A stretch of 64,000 nt of DNA, taken from contig NZ_BLAD01000057.1 of NCBI RefSeq assembly GCF_009687845.1, positions 56,440 through 120,439 on the forward strand. The letters are read 5' to 3'. Of the stretch, positions 55,345-64,000 are shown piece after piece (within the stretch, counting starts at the first letter, position 1; each line of letters starts with the position of its first letter). The stretch is from Acrocarpospora corrugata (GTDB lineage Bacteria; Actinomycetota; Actinomycetes; Streptosporangiales; Streptosporangiaceae). The notes under the pieces were generated by a model. That model did not search any database. It saw nothing but the letters and a program-made list of their open reading frames with translations, and was not told where the DNA came from. The translations under genes were made by a program, and so were the position numbers.

Positions 55345-58092
55345 TCAGACGCCCATCGTCTCCGTGTCGTTGGTCTCCGCCGGAGCGCCGACCTCGGTCA
55401 CGCCGTTCTTCAGGTGGTAGCGGGCGATCGCGTCCCGCAGCAGCTCGGTCTTGAGCTCGCCGCGCCGCGCCAGCTGGGTCAGCACCGCCAGCGTGATCGA
55501 CGCCGCGTCCACGTGGAAGTGCCGCCGCAGCGCCGACCGGGTGTCCGACAGGCCGAACCCGTCGGTGCCCAGCGAGGTCCAGTCGCCCGGCACCCACTGC
55601 GCGATCTGGTCCTGCACGGCCCGCATGTAGTCGCTGACGCCCACGAACGGCCCAGGCACGTTGGACAGCTTCCTGGTCAGGTACGGCACCCGCTGCTCGG
55701 TGTCCGGGTTGAGCAGGTTGTGCTCCTCCACCGCGAGCGCCTCACGCCGCAGCTCCGTCCACGAGGTGGCCGACCAGACCGAGGCCGCCACCCCCCACTC
55801 CTCGGCCAGCATGCGCTGCGCCTCCAGCGCCCAGGGGCCCGCCACGCCGGACACCAGGATGTTGGCCTTGGGGCCGCTCCCGGAGGCCGGAGCGAACAGG
55901 TAGAGGCCCTTCAGCAGGCCCTCCACGTCCACGTTGGCCGGCTCCGCGGGCTGCGGGTAGGGCTCGTTGTAGATCGTCAGGTAGTAGAAGACGTTCTCCT
56001 GGCGCTCGCCGTACATCCGGCGCAGGCCGTCCTTGACGATGTGGGCGACCTCGAACCCCCAGGACGGGTCGTAGGAGACCGCGGCCGGGTTGGTGGAGGC
56101 GATCAGCGGGGTGTGGCCGTCCTCGTGCTGCAGGCCCTCGCCGTTCAGCGTGGTCCGGCCCGCCGTCGCGCCGAGCAGGAAGCCCCGGCCCATCTGGTCG
56201 GCCAGCTGCCACATCTGGTCGGCGGTGCGCTGCCAGCCGAACATCGAGTAGAAGATGTAGATCGGGATCATGTGCTCGCCGTGCGTCGCGTACGCCGAGC
56301 CGACCGCGATCGTGGAGGCCATCGAACCGGCCTCGCTGATCCCCTCGTGCAGGATCTGGCCCTCGGTGGACTCCTTGTAGGACAGCAGCAGGTCGCGGTC
56401 GACCGCCTCGTACGTCTGCCCGTACGGCGAGTAGATCTTGGCGGTCGGGAACATGGCGTCCAGCCCGAACGTGCGCGCCTCGTCCGGGATGATCGGGACG
56501 AACCGGTGCCCGATCTCCTTGTCCCGCATCAGGTCCTTGAGCAGCCGGACGAAGGCCATCGTGGTGGCCACGTTCTGCTTGCCCGACCCCTTGGCCAGCT
56601 GCTTGTACGCGTCGTCCCCGGGCAGCTTGAGAGGCTTGGCGCGGATCACCCGTTTGGGCAGGAAACCGCCCAGGGCGGCGCGCCGCTCCCTCATGTAGGC
56701 GATCTCGTCGCTGTCCTCGCCCGGGTGGAAGTAGGGCGGGATGTCGCCTTCGAGATCCTTGTCCGGGATCGGCAGGTAGAGCCGGTCGCGGAACTCCTTC
56801 AGCTCGGCCTTGGTCATCTTCTTCATCTGGTGCGTCGCGTTGCGCGCCTCGAAGTCCTTGCCCAGGGTCCAGCCCTTGATCGTCTGGGCCAGGATGACCG
56901 TCGGCTGGCCGACGTGCTCACGGGCGGCCTTGAACGCCGCGTAGACCTTGCGGTAGTCGTGGCCGCCGCGGGACAGCTTGCGGATGTCGTCGTCGGTCAG
57001 GTGCTCGACCATCTTGCGCAGCCGCGGGTCGCCGCCGAAGAAGTGGTTGCGGATGTACTCCCCGGACTCCACCGAGTAGGTCTGGAACTGACCGTCCGGC
57101 GTGGTGTTCATCTGGTTGACCAGCGCGCCGTCCACGTCGGCCGCGAGCAGCGGATCCCAGTCCCGGCCCCAGACCACCTTGATCACATTCCAGCCGGCGC
57201 CGCGGAAGTACGACTCCAGCTCCTGAATGATCTTGCCGTTGCCGCGCACCGGGCCGTCGAGCCGCTGCAGGTTGCAGTTGATGACGAAGGTGAGGTTGTC
57301 CAGCTCCTCGCGCGAGGCCAGGCCGATCGCGCCGAGCGACTCGGGCTCGTCCATCTCGCCGTCGCCGAGGAAACACCAGACGTGGCTACGCGAGGTGTCC
57401 TTGATCTTGCGGTCGTTCAGGTAGCGGTTGAACCGGGCCTGGTAGATCGCCCCGATGGACCCCAGGCCCATGGATACGGTGGGGAACTCCCAGAAGTCCG
57501 GCATCAGCCGCGGGTGCGGATAGGACGGCAGGCCCTTGATGCCGTGCGACAGCTCCTGCCGGAACGCGTCCAGCTGGGCGTCGGTGAGGCGGCCCTCCAG
57601 GAAGGCGCGGGCGTAGATGCCCGGCGCGGCGTGCCCCTGGAAGAACACCTGGTCGCCGGACTCGCCGTGGTCCTTGCCGCGGAAGAAGTGGTTGAACCCC
57701 ACCTCGTACAGCGAGGCGGCCGACGCATAGGTGGCGATGTGCCCGCCCACGTTGGTCCTGGCGTTGGCGCGCGTCACCATCACGGCGGCGTTCCACCGGA
57801 TGTAGGCCCGGATCCGGCGCTCGACATACTCGTCGCCGGGGAACCACGGCTCGCGCTCGGGCGGAATCGTGTTGATGTAGTCCGTGCTGCGCAATCCCGG
57901 CACGCCCACCTGGTGTTCCCGGGCGCGTTCCAGCAGCCGGAGCATCAGGTAGCGGGCCCTGGTTCTGCCCTCCGCCTTGACGACGTTGTCGAGCGACTCA
58001 AGCCACTCCTGGGTCTCGCTGGGGTCGACATCAGGCACCTGGCTGGGTAGGCCGTCGCTGATGATCGAGAAACGCTGGCGTCCGGAAGCCAC
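55345..58092 (-). CDS. aceE: Pyruvate dehydrogenase E1 component (homodimeric type)
   Basis: 915 residues. Thiamine diphosphate motif in [21 protein letters not shown] to [17 protein letters not shown]; the decarboxylase/transketolase core continues with [18 protein letters not shown] and [28 protein letters not shown] 58092 gives [21 protein letters not shown], the standard actinobacterial start, with a GGAAGGCGAG site 7 nt upstream; upstream codons to 58266 look like a leader. It decarboxylates pyruvate and feeds acetyl groups to E2 and lipoate. DUF3052 and AhpE-like genes, its usual actinobacterial neighbours, lie upstream. Confidence 0.95.
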   Translation of the reverse strand: MASGRQRFSIISDGLPSQVPDVDPSETQEWLESLDNVVKAEGRTRARYLMLRLLERAREHQVGVPGLRSTDYINTIPPEREPWFPGDEYVERRIRAYIRWNAAVMVTRANARTNVGGHIATYASAASLYEVGFNHFFRGKDHGESGDQVFFQGHAAPGIYARAFLEGRLTDAQLDAFRQELSHGIKGLPSYPHPRLMPDFWEFPTVSMGLGSIGAIYQARFNRYLNDRKIKDTSRSHVWCFLGDGEMDEPESLGAIGLASREELDNLTFVINCNLQRLDGPVRGNGKIIQELESYFRGAGWNVIKVVWGRDWDPLLAADVDGALVNQMNTTPDGQFQTYSVESGEYIRNHFFGGDPRLRKMVEHLTDDDIRKLSRGGHDYRKVYAAFKAAREHVGQPTVILAQTIKGWTLGKDFEARNATHQMKKMTKAELKEFRDRLYLPIPDKDLEGDIPPYFHPGEDSDEIAYMRERRAALGGFLPKRVIRAKPLKLPGDDAYKQLAKGSGKQNVATTMAFVRLLKDLMRDKEIGHRFVPIIPDEARTFGLDAMFPTAKIYSPYGQTYEAVDRDLLLSYKESTEGQILHEGISEAGSMASTIAVGSAYATHGEHMIPIYIFYSMFGWQRTADQMWQLADQMGRGFLLGATAGRTTLNGEGLQHEDGHTPLIASTNPAAVSYDPSWGFEVAHIVKDGLRRMYGERQENVFYYLTIYNEPYPQPAEPANVDVEGLLKGLYLFAPASGSGPKANILVSGVAGPWALEAQRMLAEEWGVAASVWSATSWTELRREALAVEEHNLLNPDTEQRVPYLTRKLSNVPGPFVGVSDYMRAVQDQIAQWVPGDWTSLGTDGFGLSDTRSALRRHFHVDAASITLAVLTQLARRGELKTELLRDAIARYHLKNGVTEVGAPAETNDTETMGV

Positions 58093-58487
58093 TGGGTCTC
58101 GCCTTCCGAGGATGGACTTTTGTCGGTCTAGGGTTCGGCTTCCATCCTGGCTCGTCGCCCCGGAAAGCGCATCTTCTACTTCCCGGTAAACCAAGATGTC
58201 CCCGCTGCTGACCGGGGGCTGTGGCCTAGACCACCGATGGTAGGACGTTTTTCGCCAACCGTGCACACCGGGGGGCCGCGAATGTGAACGTGGCTCCGGT
58301 CGGCGGGCGATTCTAGCGCTGTCACTTGATCTTCCGGCTCCGCAAAACTTCCTTTACGCAGCCGGTACGGCCCCTACCCGCTCACACTGCCACGTACCCA
58401 CCTGGCGCGCATTCAACGGGAATTTCGGCATTCTCGAAGAGGTGGCGCGTTCGTCATCGCAGCTCAGCGAGGGCATAGGATCCCGAT
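58093..58487. other. Divergent intergenic region upstream of aceE
   Basis: 395 bases holding promoters for aceE (minus) and the YjbQ gene (plus). The aceE leader (58093-58200) is moderately G+C-rich and includes the GGAAGGCGAG ribosome binding site. Elsewhere I see only weak TTGATC-like and TACGCA-like hexamers without reliable spacing and no RNA structure. Confidence 0.4.
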
Positions 58488-58895
58488 GTGAGGTCTCAGG
58501 TAATAGACGTGCGAACCGGCTCACGGGAGCAGGTGCACGACATCACCGAGGAGTGCCAGCAGTTCGCGGCCGAATGCGGTGGCGACGGCCTGCTGCACGT
58601 CTTCGTGCCGCACGCCACGGCCGGCATCGCGCTGATGGAGCTCGGCGCGAGCAGCGACCGGGATCTGCTGGCCGCGCTCGGCGACCTATTGCCCGCGGAC
58701 GACCGCTGGCGCCACGCGCACGGATCCAGGGGTCACGGACGGTCACATGTCATGCCCGCCCTGATTCCGCCGTACGCGACTATTCCGGTGCTGGCCGGGA
58801 CGCTGGCGCTCGGCACCTGGCAGTCGATAGCGGTGGTGGACCTCAATATCGACAACCCGGAACGACGTGTCCGTTTGTCGTTTTTGTCCAGCTAG
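58488..58895 (+). CDS. YjbQ (UPF0047) family protein
   Basis: 135 residues. The family signatures LHVFVPHATAGIALMELG and GRSHVMPALIPPYATIPVLAGTLALGTWQSIAVVDLN, with their conserved His residues, are present. The YjbQ fold is a trimer once thought to relate to thiamine phosphate synthesis; the real activity is unsettled. GTG 58488 is used. Divergent from aceE and followed by DUF3052 and the peroxiredoxin gene on the same strand. Confidence 0.9.
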   Translation: MRSQVIDVRTGSREQVHDITEECQQFAAECGGDGLLHVFVPHATAGIALMELGASSDRDLLAALGDLLPADDRWRHAHGSRGHGRSHVMPALIPPYATIPVLAGTLALGTWQSIAVVDLNIDNPERRVRLSFLSS

Positions 58896-59019
58896 CAGAT
58901 AACGGTGCGGGTCACTGACCGTGGCGACCGTTGACGACGATGGGTCACAGCGTGTGGACTGTGCCGAACGATACCCGCAGAGGTTTCCGGCGGGGTCAAG
59001 CCAAGCAGGAGGGATGAAC

Positions 59020-59445
59020 GTGAGCGCGACCGCGGGTCAGGCGCAGGGCGAGCGCGGCCTGGCCGAACGACTTGGCCTCAAGCCGGGTCAGGTGGTGCAG
59101 GAAGTCGGCTGGGATGAGGACAGCGACGACGCACTGCGCGAGTCCATCGAAGAGCTGACCGGCAACGAGTTGGTGGACGAGGACTACGACGATGTCGTCG
59201 ACGTGGTGCTGCTGTGGTGGCGCGACGACGACGGCGATCTGTTCGACGCCCTCACCGCCGCCATGACCGCCCTCGCGGACGGAGGCCAGATCTGGCTCCT
59301 GACGCCCAAGGCGGGCCGGCCCGGCCATGTTGAGCCGAGCGACATCGGCGAGGACGCCACGACAGCCGGGCTCTCCCAGACGAGCAGCATCAGTGCGGCT
59401 CAGGACTGGTCGGGCACGAGGCTCGTCTTCAAGGCCCGCCGCTAA
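59020..59445 (+). CDS. DUF3052 family protein
   Basis: 141 residues: MSATAGQAQGERGLAERLG, QVVQEVGWDEDSDDALRESIEELTG, DDVVDVVLLWWRDDDGDLFDAL and LSQTSSISAAQDWSGTRLV are characteristic of DUF3052, a small acidic actinobacterial family beside aceE and ahpE. The GTG at 59020 starts the family-like MSATA; ATG 59014 is directly against GGAGGG and is less likely. Function unknown; stress association has been suggested from its neighbours. Confidence 0.88.
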   Translation: MSATAGQAQGERGLAERLGLKPGQVVQEVGWDEDSDDALRESIEELTGNELVDEDYDDVVDVVLLWWRDDDGDLFDALTAAMTALADGGQIWLLTPKAGRPGHVEPSDIGEDATTAGLSQTSSISAAQDWSGTRLVFKARR

Positions 59446-59461
59446 CGTCGCCTGGTCGTCC

Positions 59462-59489
59462 CTGCCGTACGGCGCCTGCCGTACGGCAG
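59462..59489. terminator. Hairpin between DUF3052 and AhpE-like genes
   Basis: Perfect 12-bp stem (CTGCCGTACGGC 59462-59473 with GCCGTACGGCAG 59478-59489) and a GCCT loop. It may terminate the DUF3052 message or attenuate readthrough into the peroxiredoxin gene. Confidence 0.7.
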
Positions 59490-59518
59490 GTTCTCTATGA
59501 CTTTGAGGGGGTGTCGCG

Positions 59519-59947
59519 GTGGAGATCGGGGGCATCGCGCCGGACTTCGAACTGAAGGATCATCACGGCACACCCGTCCGGCTGTCCGGGCTCCGGGGGG
59601 AGCCCGTCGTAGTCGTCTTCTTTCCGGCCGCCTTCACCGGAATCTGCCAGGGCGAGCTCCGCGAGCTGGCCGCCGTCGAGGCACGGGTGCTGGCGATTTC
59701 GGTGGATTCGATATTTTCACTACGCGCTTGGGCGGATCGCGAGGGGTACTCGTTTTCCCTCCTCTCGGATTTCTGGCCCCATGGTCAGGTCGCGCGGGCG
59801 TACGGTGTCTTGGACGAGGAGAAGGGCGTCGCGCGCCGGGGCACCTTCATCCTTGACGGCGAGGGCGTGCTCCGCTGGCGGATCGTCACCGCGATCGGCC
59901 AGCCACGGGACGTCACCGAGTACCGCAAGGTACTCACCCAACTGTGA
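59519..59947 (+). CDS. AhpE-like 1-Cys peroxiredoxin
   Basis: 142 residues. The peroxidatic cysteine C43 lies in FFPAAFTGICQGEL, the AhpE version of P-x-x-x-T-x-x-C. No clear resolving cysteine follows, so it is a 1-Cys type. It reduces peroxides and peroxynitrite using an unknown thiol donor such as mycoredoxin (family knowledge). GTG 59519 has GAGGGGG 6-7 nt upstream. It follows DUF3052 across a hairpin. Confidence 0.92.
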   Translation: MEIGGIAPDFELKDHHGTPVRLSGLRGEPVVVVFFPAAFTGICQGELRELAAVEARVLAISVDSIFSLRAWADREGYSFSLLSDFWPHGQVARAYGVLDEEKGVARRGTFILDGEGVLRWRIVTAIGQPRDVTEYRKVLTQL

Positions 59948-60035
59948 CCACGGCGATTCCCGCCGCTAACCCGATATGGCCGTTTCGGTCCGGATATATC
60001 AACTTTTGCCCCGATTTGCCTTGTGGGAGGCGAAT

Positions 60036-60341
60036 ATGCCCTGCTATCGATGCGGGGCCCGGCAGACCGACCCCGTCCGCGGCGCCAGCCCCTGGAAACG
60101 CGGCGTGCGCCACGAAGCGCAGGTCCTGGTCTGCCCGGACTGCCAACGTGCCCCCGACCTGGATCTGGACGCTTGCGCGACGTGCACGTCCACTACCCTT
60201 ATCTGCCGGCTTGGCGAGGTCGAGTGCCGCGCTTGCGGGTTGGTACGGCTCGCGCAGGCATCGAGCCCGGGAACGCCTGACTTGTCGGCGCTGTCAGCGG
60301 AGGTCGAAGCGGCGCTGAACCGGGTGCTTGGCCGTAAGTGA
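60036..60341 (+). CDS. Small zinc-ribbon protein
   Basis: 101 residues. Four C-x-x-C pairs (CYRCG, CPDC, CATC, CRAC) would build two zinc ribbons; the C-terminal helix (LSALSAEVEAALNRVL) may dimerise. ATG 60036 has GGGAGG 5 nt upstream; the longer frame to 59976 is a poor fit. It lies between the AhpE-like gene and the ROK kinase. Function unknown; a nucleic-acid or protein-binding role is a guess. Confidence 0.75.
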   Translation: MPCYRCGARQTDPVRGASPWKRGVRHEAQVLVCPDCQRAPDLDLDACATCTSTTLICRLGEVECRACGLVRLAQASSPGTPDLSALSAEVEAALNRVLGRK

Positions 60342-60415
60342 CCTCGGGCGGTGCCAATCCCGGCCTTTAGTGGCAAGGCGGGTGATTTGGCAATCGGCGG
60401 GATATTGAGCACGAT

Positions 60416-61426
60416 GTGCCGGTGAGCTACGTGGTCGCCCTGGATGTGGGCGGGACATCGATGAAGGGCGGCCTCGTCACGTTTGCCGGCGAGGTGACGG
60501 TTTTCCCTGGGAGGGATACCGGGCGGGAGGCCGGGCCGGATTCGGTGGTGGCCGGGATCCGGACATATGTGGCGGAACTGGCGGCGGCTGGCTCCGCGAC
60601 ATTCGGGATGGCGCCGTCCGGGGTCGGCTTGGCCGTGCCGGGGATCGTGTCCGAGGCGGTTGCCCTTTACGCGGCCAACCTCGGGTGGCGAGACGTTCCG
60701 GTTTCGTCATTCGTGCCGAATGGGATACCTGCCGTGCTTGGGCATGATGTGCGGACTGGCGGCCTGGCCGAGAGCGTTTTCGGGGCCGGGCGTGGGGTGG
60801 CCGACTTCCTGTTTCTTCCGTTGGGGACGGGTATCGCGGGGGCGGTGGTCGTCGGCGGTGAGCCGTACGGGGGAGCGAACGGCTGGGGCGGTGAGATCGG
60901 CCACACGGCGGTGTGGCCGGACGGCGAGAAGTGCGCCTGCGGCCAGCGCGGCTGCCTGGAGACCTACGCCTCCGCCGGAGCCCTCGCCCGCCGCTACGCC
61001 GCCCGCATCGCCACCACCCCCGAGCAGAGCGTCACGCTCGCTGAGCCGAACAACGCGCAGGCCCGGTCCCAGGGCGCTGTGACGGCCAAGGAAGTGGTCG
61101 AGCGCGCCGCCACCGACACCGCGGCGGCGGAGGTGCTCAACGAGGCCATCGACGCGCTGGCCATCTCCCTGGCCTCCTACACGCTCCTCCTCGACCCCTC
61201 CATGATCGTCATCGGCGGCGGCCTGGGTGAAGCCGGCGCCGTCATCCTCGACCCCCTCGCAGAACGCCTGGCCGACCGCCTGTCCTTCCGCAAGCCGCCA
61301 CCCCTCCGCCAGGCCCAGCTCGGCGTACAGGCCGGAATGCTGGGCGCGGCCATCCTGGGCTGGCGGGCCGCCGGCGAATCCTCCTGGCGCCCGGACCTCC
61401 GGGCAACGCCGACGAGGTCACCATGA
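60416..61426 (+). CDS. ROK-family sugar kinase (glucokinase-like)
   Basis: 336 residues. ATP-binding LDVGGTSMKGGLV near the N-terminus and the ROK signature GEIGHTAVWPDGEKCACGQRGCLETYASAGAL, with the C-x-C-G-x-x-G-C zinc site, identify a ROK kinase. The N-terminal helix-turn-helix of ROK repressors is absent, so it is an enzyme, most probably glucokinase. GTG 60416 is likely; GTG 60422 is also possible. The last gene before the tRNA-Val. Confidence 0.9.
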   Translation: MPVSYVVALDVGGTSMKGGLVTFAGEVTVFPGRDTGREAGPDSVVAGIRTYVAELAAAGSATFGMAPSGVGLAVPGIVSEAVALYAANLGWRDVPVSSFVPNGIPAVLGHDVRTGGLAESVFGAGRGVADFLFLPLGTGIAGAVVVGGEPYGGANGWGGEIGHTAVWPDGEKCACGQRGCLETYASAGALARRYAARIATTPEQSVTLAEPNNAQARSQGAVTAKEVVERAATDTAAAEVLNEAIDALAISLASYTLLLDPSMIVIGGGLGEAGAVILDPLAERLADRLSFRKPPPLRQAQLGVQAGMLGAAILGWRAAGESSWRPDLRATPTRSP

Positions 61427-61571
61427 ACGGGTCCTGTGGCAGACCCCTACCTACCGGGCCGCATACGGACTACACAGACGAGTCTCATCAAGTCCACCGG
61501 TTCGAGTGTTGTCGCGTGCCAAACCGATGTGCCGACAGCACCTTCGGTACCGTAAGGTGTAACCGGCTCAG

Positions 61572-61643
61572 GGGCGGTTAGCTCAGCGGTAGAGCACTCG
61601 CCTTACAAGCGAGGGGTCACTGGTTCGAACCCAGTACCGCCCA
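61572..61643 (+). tRNA. tRNA-Val (anticodon TAC)
   Basis: 72 nt cloverleaf: acceptor GGGCGGT (61572-61578) pairs with ACCGCCC (61636-61642), D-loop GCTCAGCGGTAGAGC, anticodon stem CTCGC/GCGAG around loop CTTACAA with anticodon TAC at 61604-61606, T-arm GGTTCGAACCC. The 3' CCA is not encoded (ACA follows). Directly downstream lies a hairpin and then lower-G+C DNA, so the 3' end of this gene is a plausible attachment site. Confidence 0.97.
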
Positions 61644-61647
61644 CAAT

Positions 61648-61681
61648 AAACCCTTCACCTGCGGAAACAGGTGGAGGGTTT
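61648..61681 (+). terminator. Rho-independent terminator after tRNA-Val
   Basis: Arms 61648-61661 and 61668-61681 pair (14 nt, one mismatch) around CGGAAA and end in a run of T. The classic position is just after the tRNA. Confidence 0.88.
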
Positions 61682-61905
61682 TTCTGTGTCAGGTCTCTAC
61701 CGCGTTCACTGACCCATCGCTTGTCGACGTTCTCTCCCAGCGAGGCCAAGCGGTGAGCCGACGGCGGCTGTAGATGTGGAACCTGTCGATGGGCCTGTGA
61801 GTGTTCACCGGTAGCACACTGGGCGCAGCATGGTTCGCGATCTTCCGTGTTGATATTCCGCACGATGTAGGCTGGGAGTCTCTCCAGGAGGGGGTGACAG
61901 GCGGA

Positions 61906-63213
61906 ATGTTGCTTAGTTTTCGCGTGGCCAATCATCGGTCGTTGCGTGAGGAGCAGCAGCTGCTGCTGACGCCCGCTTACGACGAGCAGGATGCTCCCGG
62001 CGAAGAGCGGCTGGCGGTACCCGTTGTAGCGATCTTTGGGTCGAACGCATCGGGGAAGTCCAATGTGCTTGATGCGATCCGATATATGGCTTATGTCGTT
62101 AGATGGTCCTTCCGTGAGAACGAACCCGGGGGAGGGCTGCGGCGTAATCCGTTCGCACTCAACGGTGCTGAGCCCTCCAGCTATGTAGTGGATTTGTCCA
62201 TCGACGGAGTTCGCTACACTTACGGATTTGCCGTTGATGATGCCGCTGTGATTGAGGAGTGGCTGTATAGCTACCCACTTAAGCGGGAACGCAAAATCTT
62301 CGAGCGCAATGGCAGCCACTTCACGTATGGAGTGGACACTCCTGACTCAATTAAGAGCTTGCAGGAGCTCGTAGAGCCAAATGTGCTTCTTCTGTCGGTG
62401 GGGGCCCGAGCTCGTCAGGAAATATTGCGACCCGTCTACGGTTGGTTCGCTGCCCACCGCTTTCGGTCACCCTCGGTGAACATGAATAGAGGAGTGCTCA
62501 CAAACAAGCTGGGCTCCTTGGGGGCTCCTGAGCTTCAGGAGCGCATAGCGAATCTGATGCGTGCTGCGGATACGGGTATAGCAGACTTTGAGATCGTCGA
62601 AGAGACTGATGAGGAGCTGGCTTCGCGGGTTGCGCGAAGGCAAAGACTCGGAGGGGACCTCACGCCGCAGCGTCAGACAAGGCTACTATTCCGGCATGTA
62701 TGCGGTGGCGGTGAGTTCACTCTTCCTCTGCATGAAGAGTCCGAGGGCACCCAGCAGATGTTTCAACTTGCTATCTCGGTGCTGCCAGTCTTGGAATACG
62801 GGAGTGTTCTCCTCGCGGACGAGTTGGATGCCAGCCTGCATACCTATCTGAGCGCAAAGCTGATTCAGCTCTTCCAGGACCCGGTCACCAATCCGCGTGG
62901 TGCGCAGCTCATCTTCGCCACTCATGACTCGGCGCTGCTCGGTCGGGTGCAGGGCCGAGACGTGCTCAGACGTGATCAGATCTGGTTCACTGAAAAGAGC
63001 GAAGACGGTGGAACCCAACTTTTCCCGCTAACAGACTTCAAGCCACGCAAAGAGGACAACAGAGAGCGTCGCTACCTTACCGGTCGATATGGTGCTGTGC
63101 CGAATGTGGACGACAATCTCTTCATGACGGCGCTCGCCACACGTGTAGATTCGGAACATGTCTCCCCGGCAGCCCAAGGACAACAAGGGCCTCACACGTC
63201 GATCGTCGATTGA
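61906..63213 (+). CDS. AAA ATPase of the RloA/AbiLi type (OLD-like)
   Basis: 435 residues. Walker A GSNASGKS (45-52) follows the LLSFRVANHRSL opening used by the AAA_15/AAA_21 family; the LADELDASLHTYL block is the Walker B/D-loop region and FATHDSALL the H-loop. It overlaps the RloB-like gene by 56 nt. In AbiL/RloAB phage-defence systems such an ATPase senses infection and controls the nuclease partner (family knowledge). ATG 61906 fits the homology; GTG 61894, directly after AGGAGG, is the alternative. Base composition is clearly lower in G+C than the core genome, suggesting transfer. Confidence 0.85.
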   Translation: MLLSFRVANHRSLREEQQLLLTPAYDEQDAPGEERLAVPVVAIFGSNASGKSNVLDAIRYMAYVVRWSFRENEPGGGLRRNPFALNGAEPSSYVVDLSIDGVRYTYGFAVDDAAVIEEWLYSYPLKRERKIFERNGSHFTYGVDTPDSIKSLQELVEPNVLLLSVGARARQEILRPVYGWFAAHRFRSPSVNMNRGVLTNKLGSLGAPELQERIANLMRAADTGIADFEIVEETDEELASRVARRQRLGGDLTPQRQTRLLFRHVCGGGEFTLPLHEESEGTQQMFQLAISVLPVLEYGSVLLADELDASLHTYLSAKLIQLFQDPVTNPRGAQLIFATHDSALLGRVQGRDVLRRDQIWFTEKSEDGGTQLFPLTDFKPRKEDNRERRYLTGRYGAVPNVDDNLFMTALATRVDSEHVSPAAQGQQGPHTSIVD

Positions 63214-63790
63214 GCGAAGGTCGTTCCTTGAGCGTCGTTCCTCCGGTACGCGGGTTGAGCGCAAGCGATTCCTCATTCTTTGTGAAGGCGAAACTGAGGA
63301 ACGCTACTTCCTGGGCATGCGTACGCGTGGTGGGCCGGTGCTCGACGTGGTCAACCCGAAGATTGACCACCTCGGTGTCATAGAGGAGGCCCAGCGACGC
63401 CGGCGCACTGATGATTATGACGACAGCGATGAAGTGTGGTGCGTCCTCGACACGGAGCTCGAACCTAAGCTCACCGAGAGGATGCTGGCGAAGGCGGGCA
63501 TCAACGTTCGGCTGGCGCTCTCCACTCCGTGCTTTGATTTCTGGCTTCTATTGCACCATAAAGATCATCGGGCTCCCTTCCAGGCGGCGGGTGAAGTCGA
63601 GAAGGCGCTGAAGCGCGTGGTGCCGGGGTGGAGCAAAGGAGGCACCAGGATCGCGGACTTTGTGGATGGCATTGACGATGCTTGTCGGCGTGCCAGGGCA
63701 ATCGAGCCCGAGGGAAAGGACCACATGAGAAACCCGTCCACCTCCGTATGGAAACTCGTGGAGTTTGTCCGGGCCATTTCGGACGAATAG
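63158..63790 (+). CDS. RloB/AbiLii-like TOPRIM nuclease
   Basis: 210 residues. LILCEGETEERYFLG provides the TOPRIM Glu, followed by an Asp-containing strand DEVWCVLDTELEP and the RloB block LALSTPCFDFWLLLHHKDHR. In most RloB proteins the second motif reads D-x-D; here it is D-T-E, an altered metal site. The N-terminal 40 residues are Arg-rich. The start lies within the ATPase gene, so the two are translationally coupled. The pair resembles the AbiL/RloAB defence systems, where this subunit is the likely nuclease effector. Confidence 0.85.
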   Translation: MSPRQPKDNKGLTRRSSIERRSFLERRSSGTRVERKRFLILCEGETEERYFLGMRTRGGPVLDVVNPKIDHLGVIEEAQRRRRTDDYDDSDEVWCVLDTELEPKLTERMLAKAGINVRLALSTPCFDFWLLLHHKDHRAPFQAAGEVEKALKRVVPGWSKGGTRIADFVDGIDDACRRARAIEPEGKDHMRNPSTSVWKLVEFVRAISDE

Positions 63791-64000
63791 CGGGATGCGG
63801 GTGGACGGTGGTCTGACCCAGCGTGGAAGTAGCGTCGTGTCTGAGTTCGCACGCGTGATGGTCAACGACTTAGCGTGACGACCTTGCTGTAATGCGGCAG
63901 GGGAGCTCGTCCGGGCAACTTTGATGACGTAGGGGGGCAGGGCTGAAGGAGTTCTCACATCGTGAGACCGAGAGCGATCAGCGGGTTGCGGAAGTCGTCT
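63791..64000. other. Lower-G+C tail after the defence pair, window end
   Basis: 210 bases with no convincing complete gene. AAGGAG (about 63946) precedes a GTG at 63962 that could begin a coding sequence cut by the window end (V-R-P-R-A-I-S-G-L-R-K), but nothing confirms it. An inverted repeat TCTCAC/GTGAGA (63953-63967) overlaps that GTG. No copy of the tRNA 3' end is present here. Confidence 0.35.

Noticed and set aside
55156..58050. 964-residue plus-strand ORF opposite aceE
   Set aside because: Antisense shadow; the minus strand encodes an unmistakable pyruvate dehydrogenase E1.
61603..62319. 238-residue minus-strand ORF ending GGTGFEPVTPRL
   Set aside because: That ending is the well-known translation of the antisense of a tRNA T-arm; the ORF only crosses the tRNA-Val and the start of the ATPase gene.
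61572..64000. Second attachment site for the tRNA-linked island
   Set aside because: I found no second copy of the tRNA 3' end in the window; the far boundary, if any, lies beyond it.

Overview
The window is a very G+C-rich actinobacterial chromosome segment. GTG starts, 4-nt ATGA/GTGA overlaps and low-complexity shadow ORFs are everywhere. The gene set (DUF7455, DUF3145 beside a FasR-accD-fabF-acpP-fabH-fabD block, DUF5998 with a phosphodiesterase, aceE with DUF3052 and an AhpE-like peroxiredoxin, a second type II topoisomerase pair) fits a filamentous actinomycete. My best guess is Streptosporangiales, by inference from gene order and protein style, not from a marker gene.

Layout. 1-8 kb: a cut-off GNAT gene, a DUF7455 protein, convergent genes for a second type II topoisomerase (parE-like at 1.2-3.2 kb, parC-like at 5.3-7.7 kb), and between them a beta-carbonic anhydrase, a small protein, a redoxin and a VOC protein. 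7.9-16.1 kb: an unusual module with an Hsp70 nucleotide-binding domain fused to a propeller-like region, two dynamin-like GTPases that resemble mycobacterial IniA/IniC, a small acidic protein, an ECF sigma factor, a GrpE-like protein, a small membrane protein and a protein with six calcium-loop-like repeats. 16.3-27.9 kb: mostly housekeeping and metabolism (dioxygenase, RecQ, PfkB kinase, Pat-like acetyltransferase, DUF5998/phosphodiesterase, sulfurtransferase, amidase).

28.4-32.6 kb: an operon of ECF sigma factor, repeat-rich protein and TPR-CHAT protease-like protein, a candidate signalling or conflict system. 33-39.9 kb: the type II fatty acid synthesis operon with its PucR/FasR-type regulator. 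40-46 kb: AraC/VOC pair, extra ClpP, a DUF1190-like/GSP-synthetase-like/DUF350 trio, a PHP-domain protein and two WYL regulators with matching promoters. 46-52 kb: a MacAB-like efflux operon with lipoprotein and two-component system; the kinase ends in a (GLDA)7 tail encoded by a perfect 12-bp tandem repeat. 52-58 kb: a membrane-tethered trypsin-like protease, an ECF sigma/partner pair and aceE. 58-61.4 kb: small housekeeping genes and a ROK kinase.

At 61.6 kb a tRNA-Val(TAC) is followed by clearly lower-G+C DNA carrying an AAA ATPase/RloB-like pair, which looks like an AbiL/RloAB-type phage-defence element inserted next to a tRNA. The window ends before any far boundary of that island is seen.
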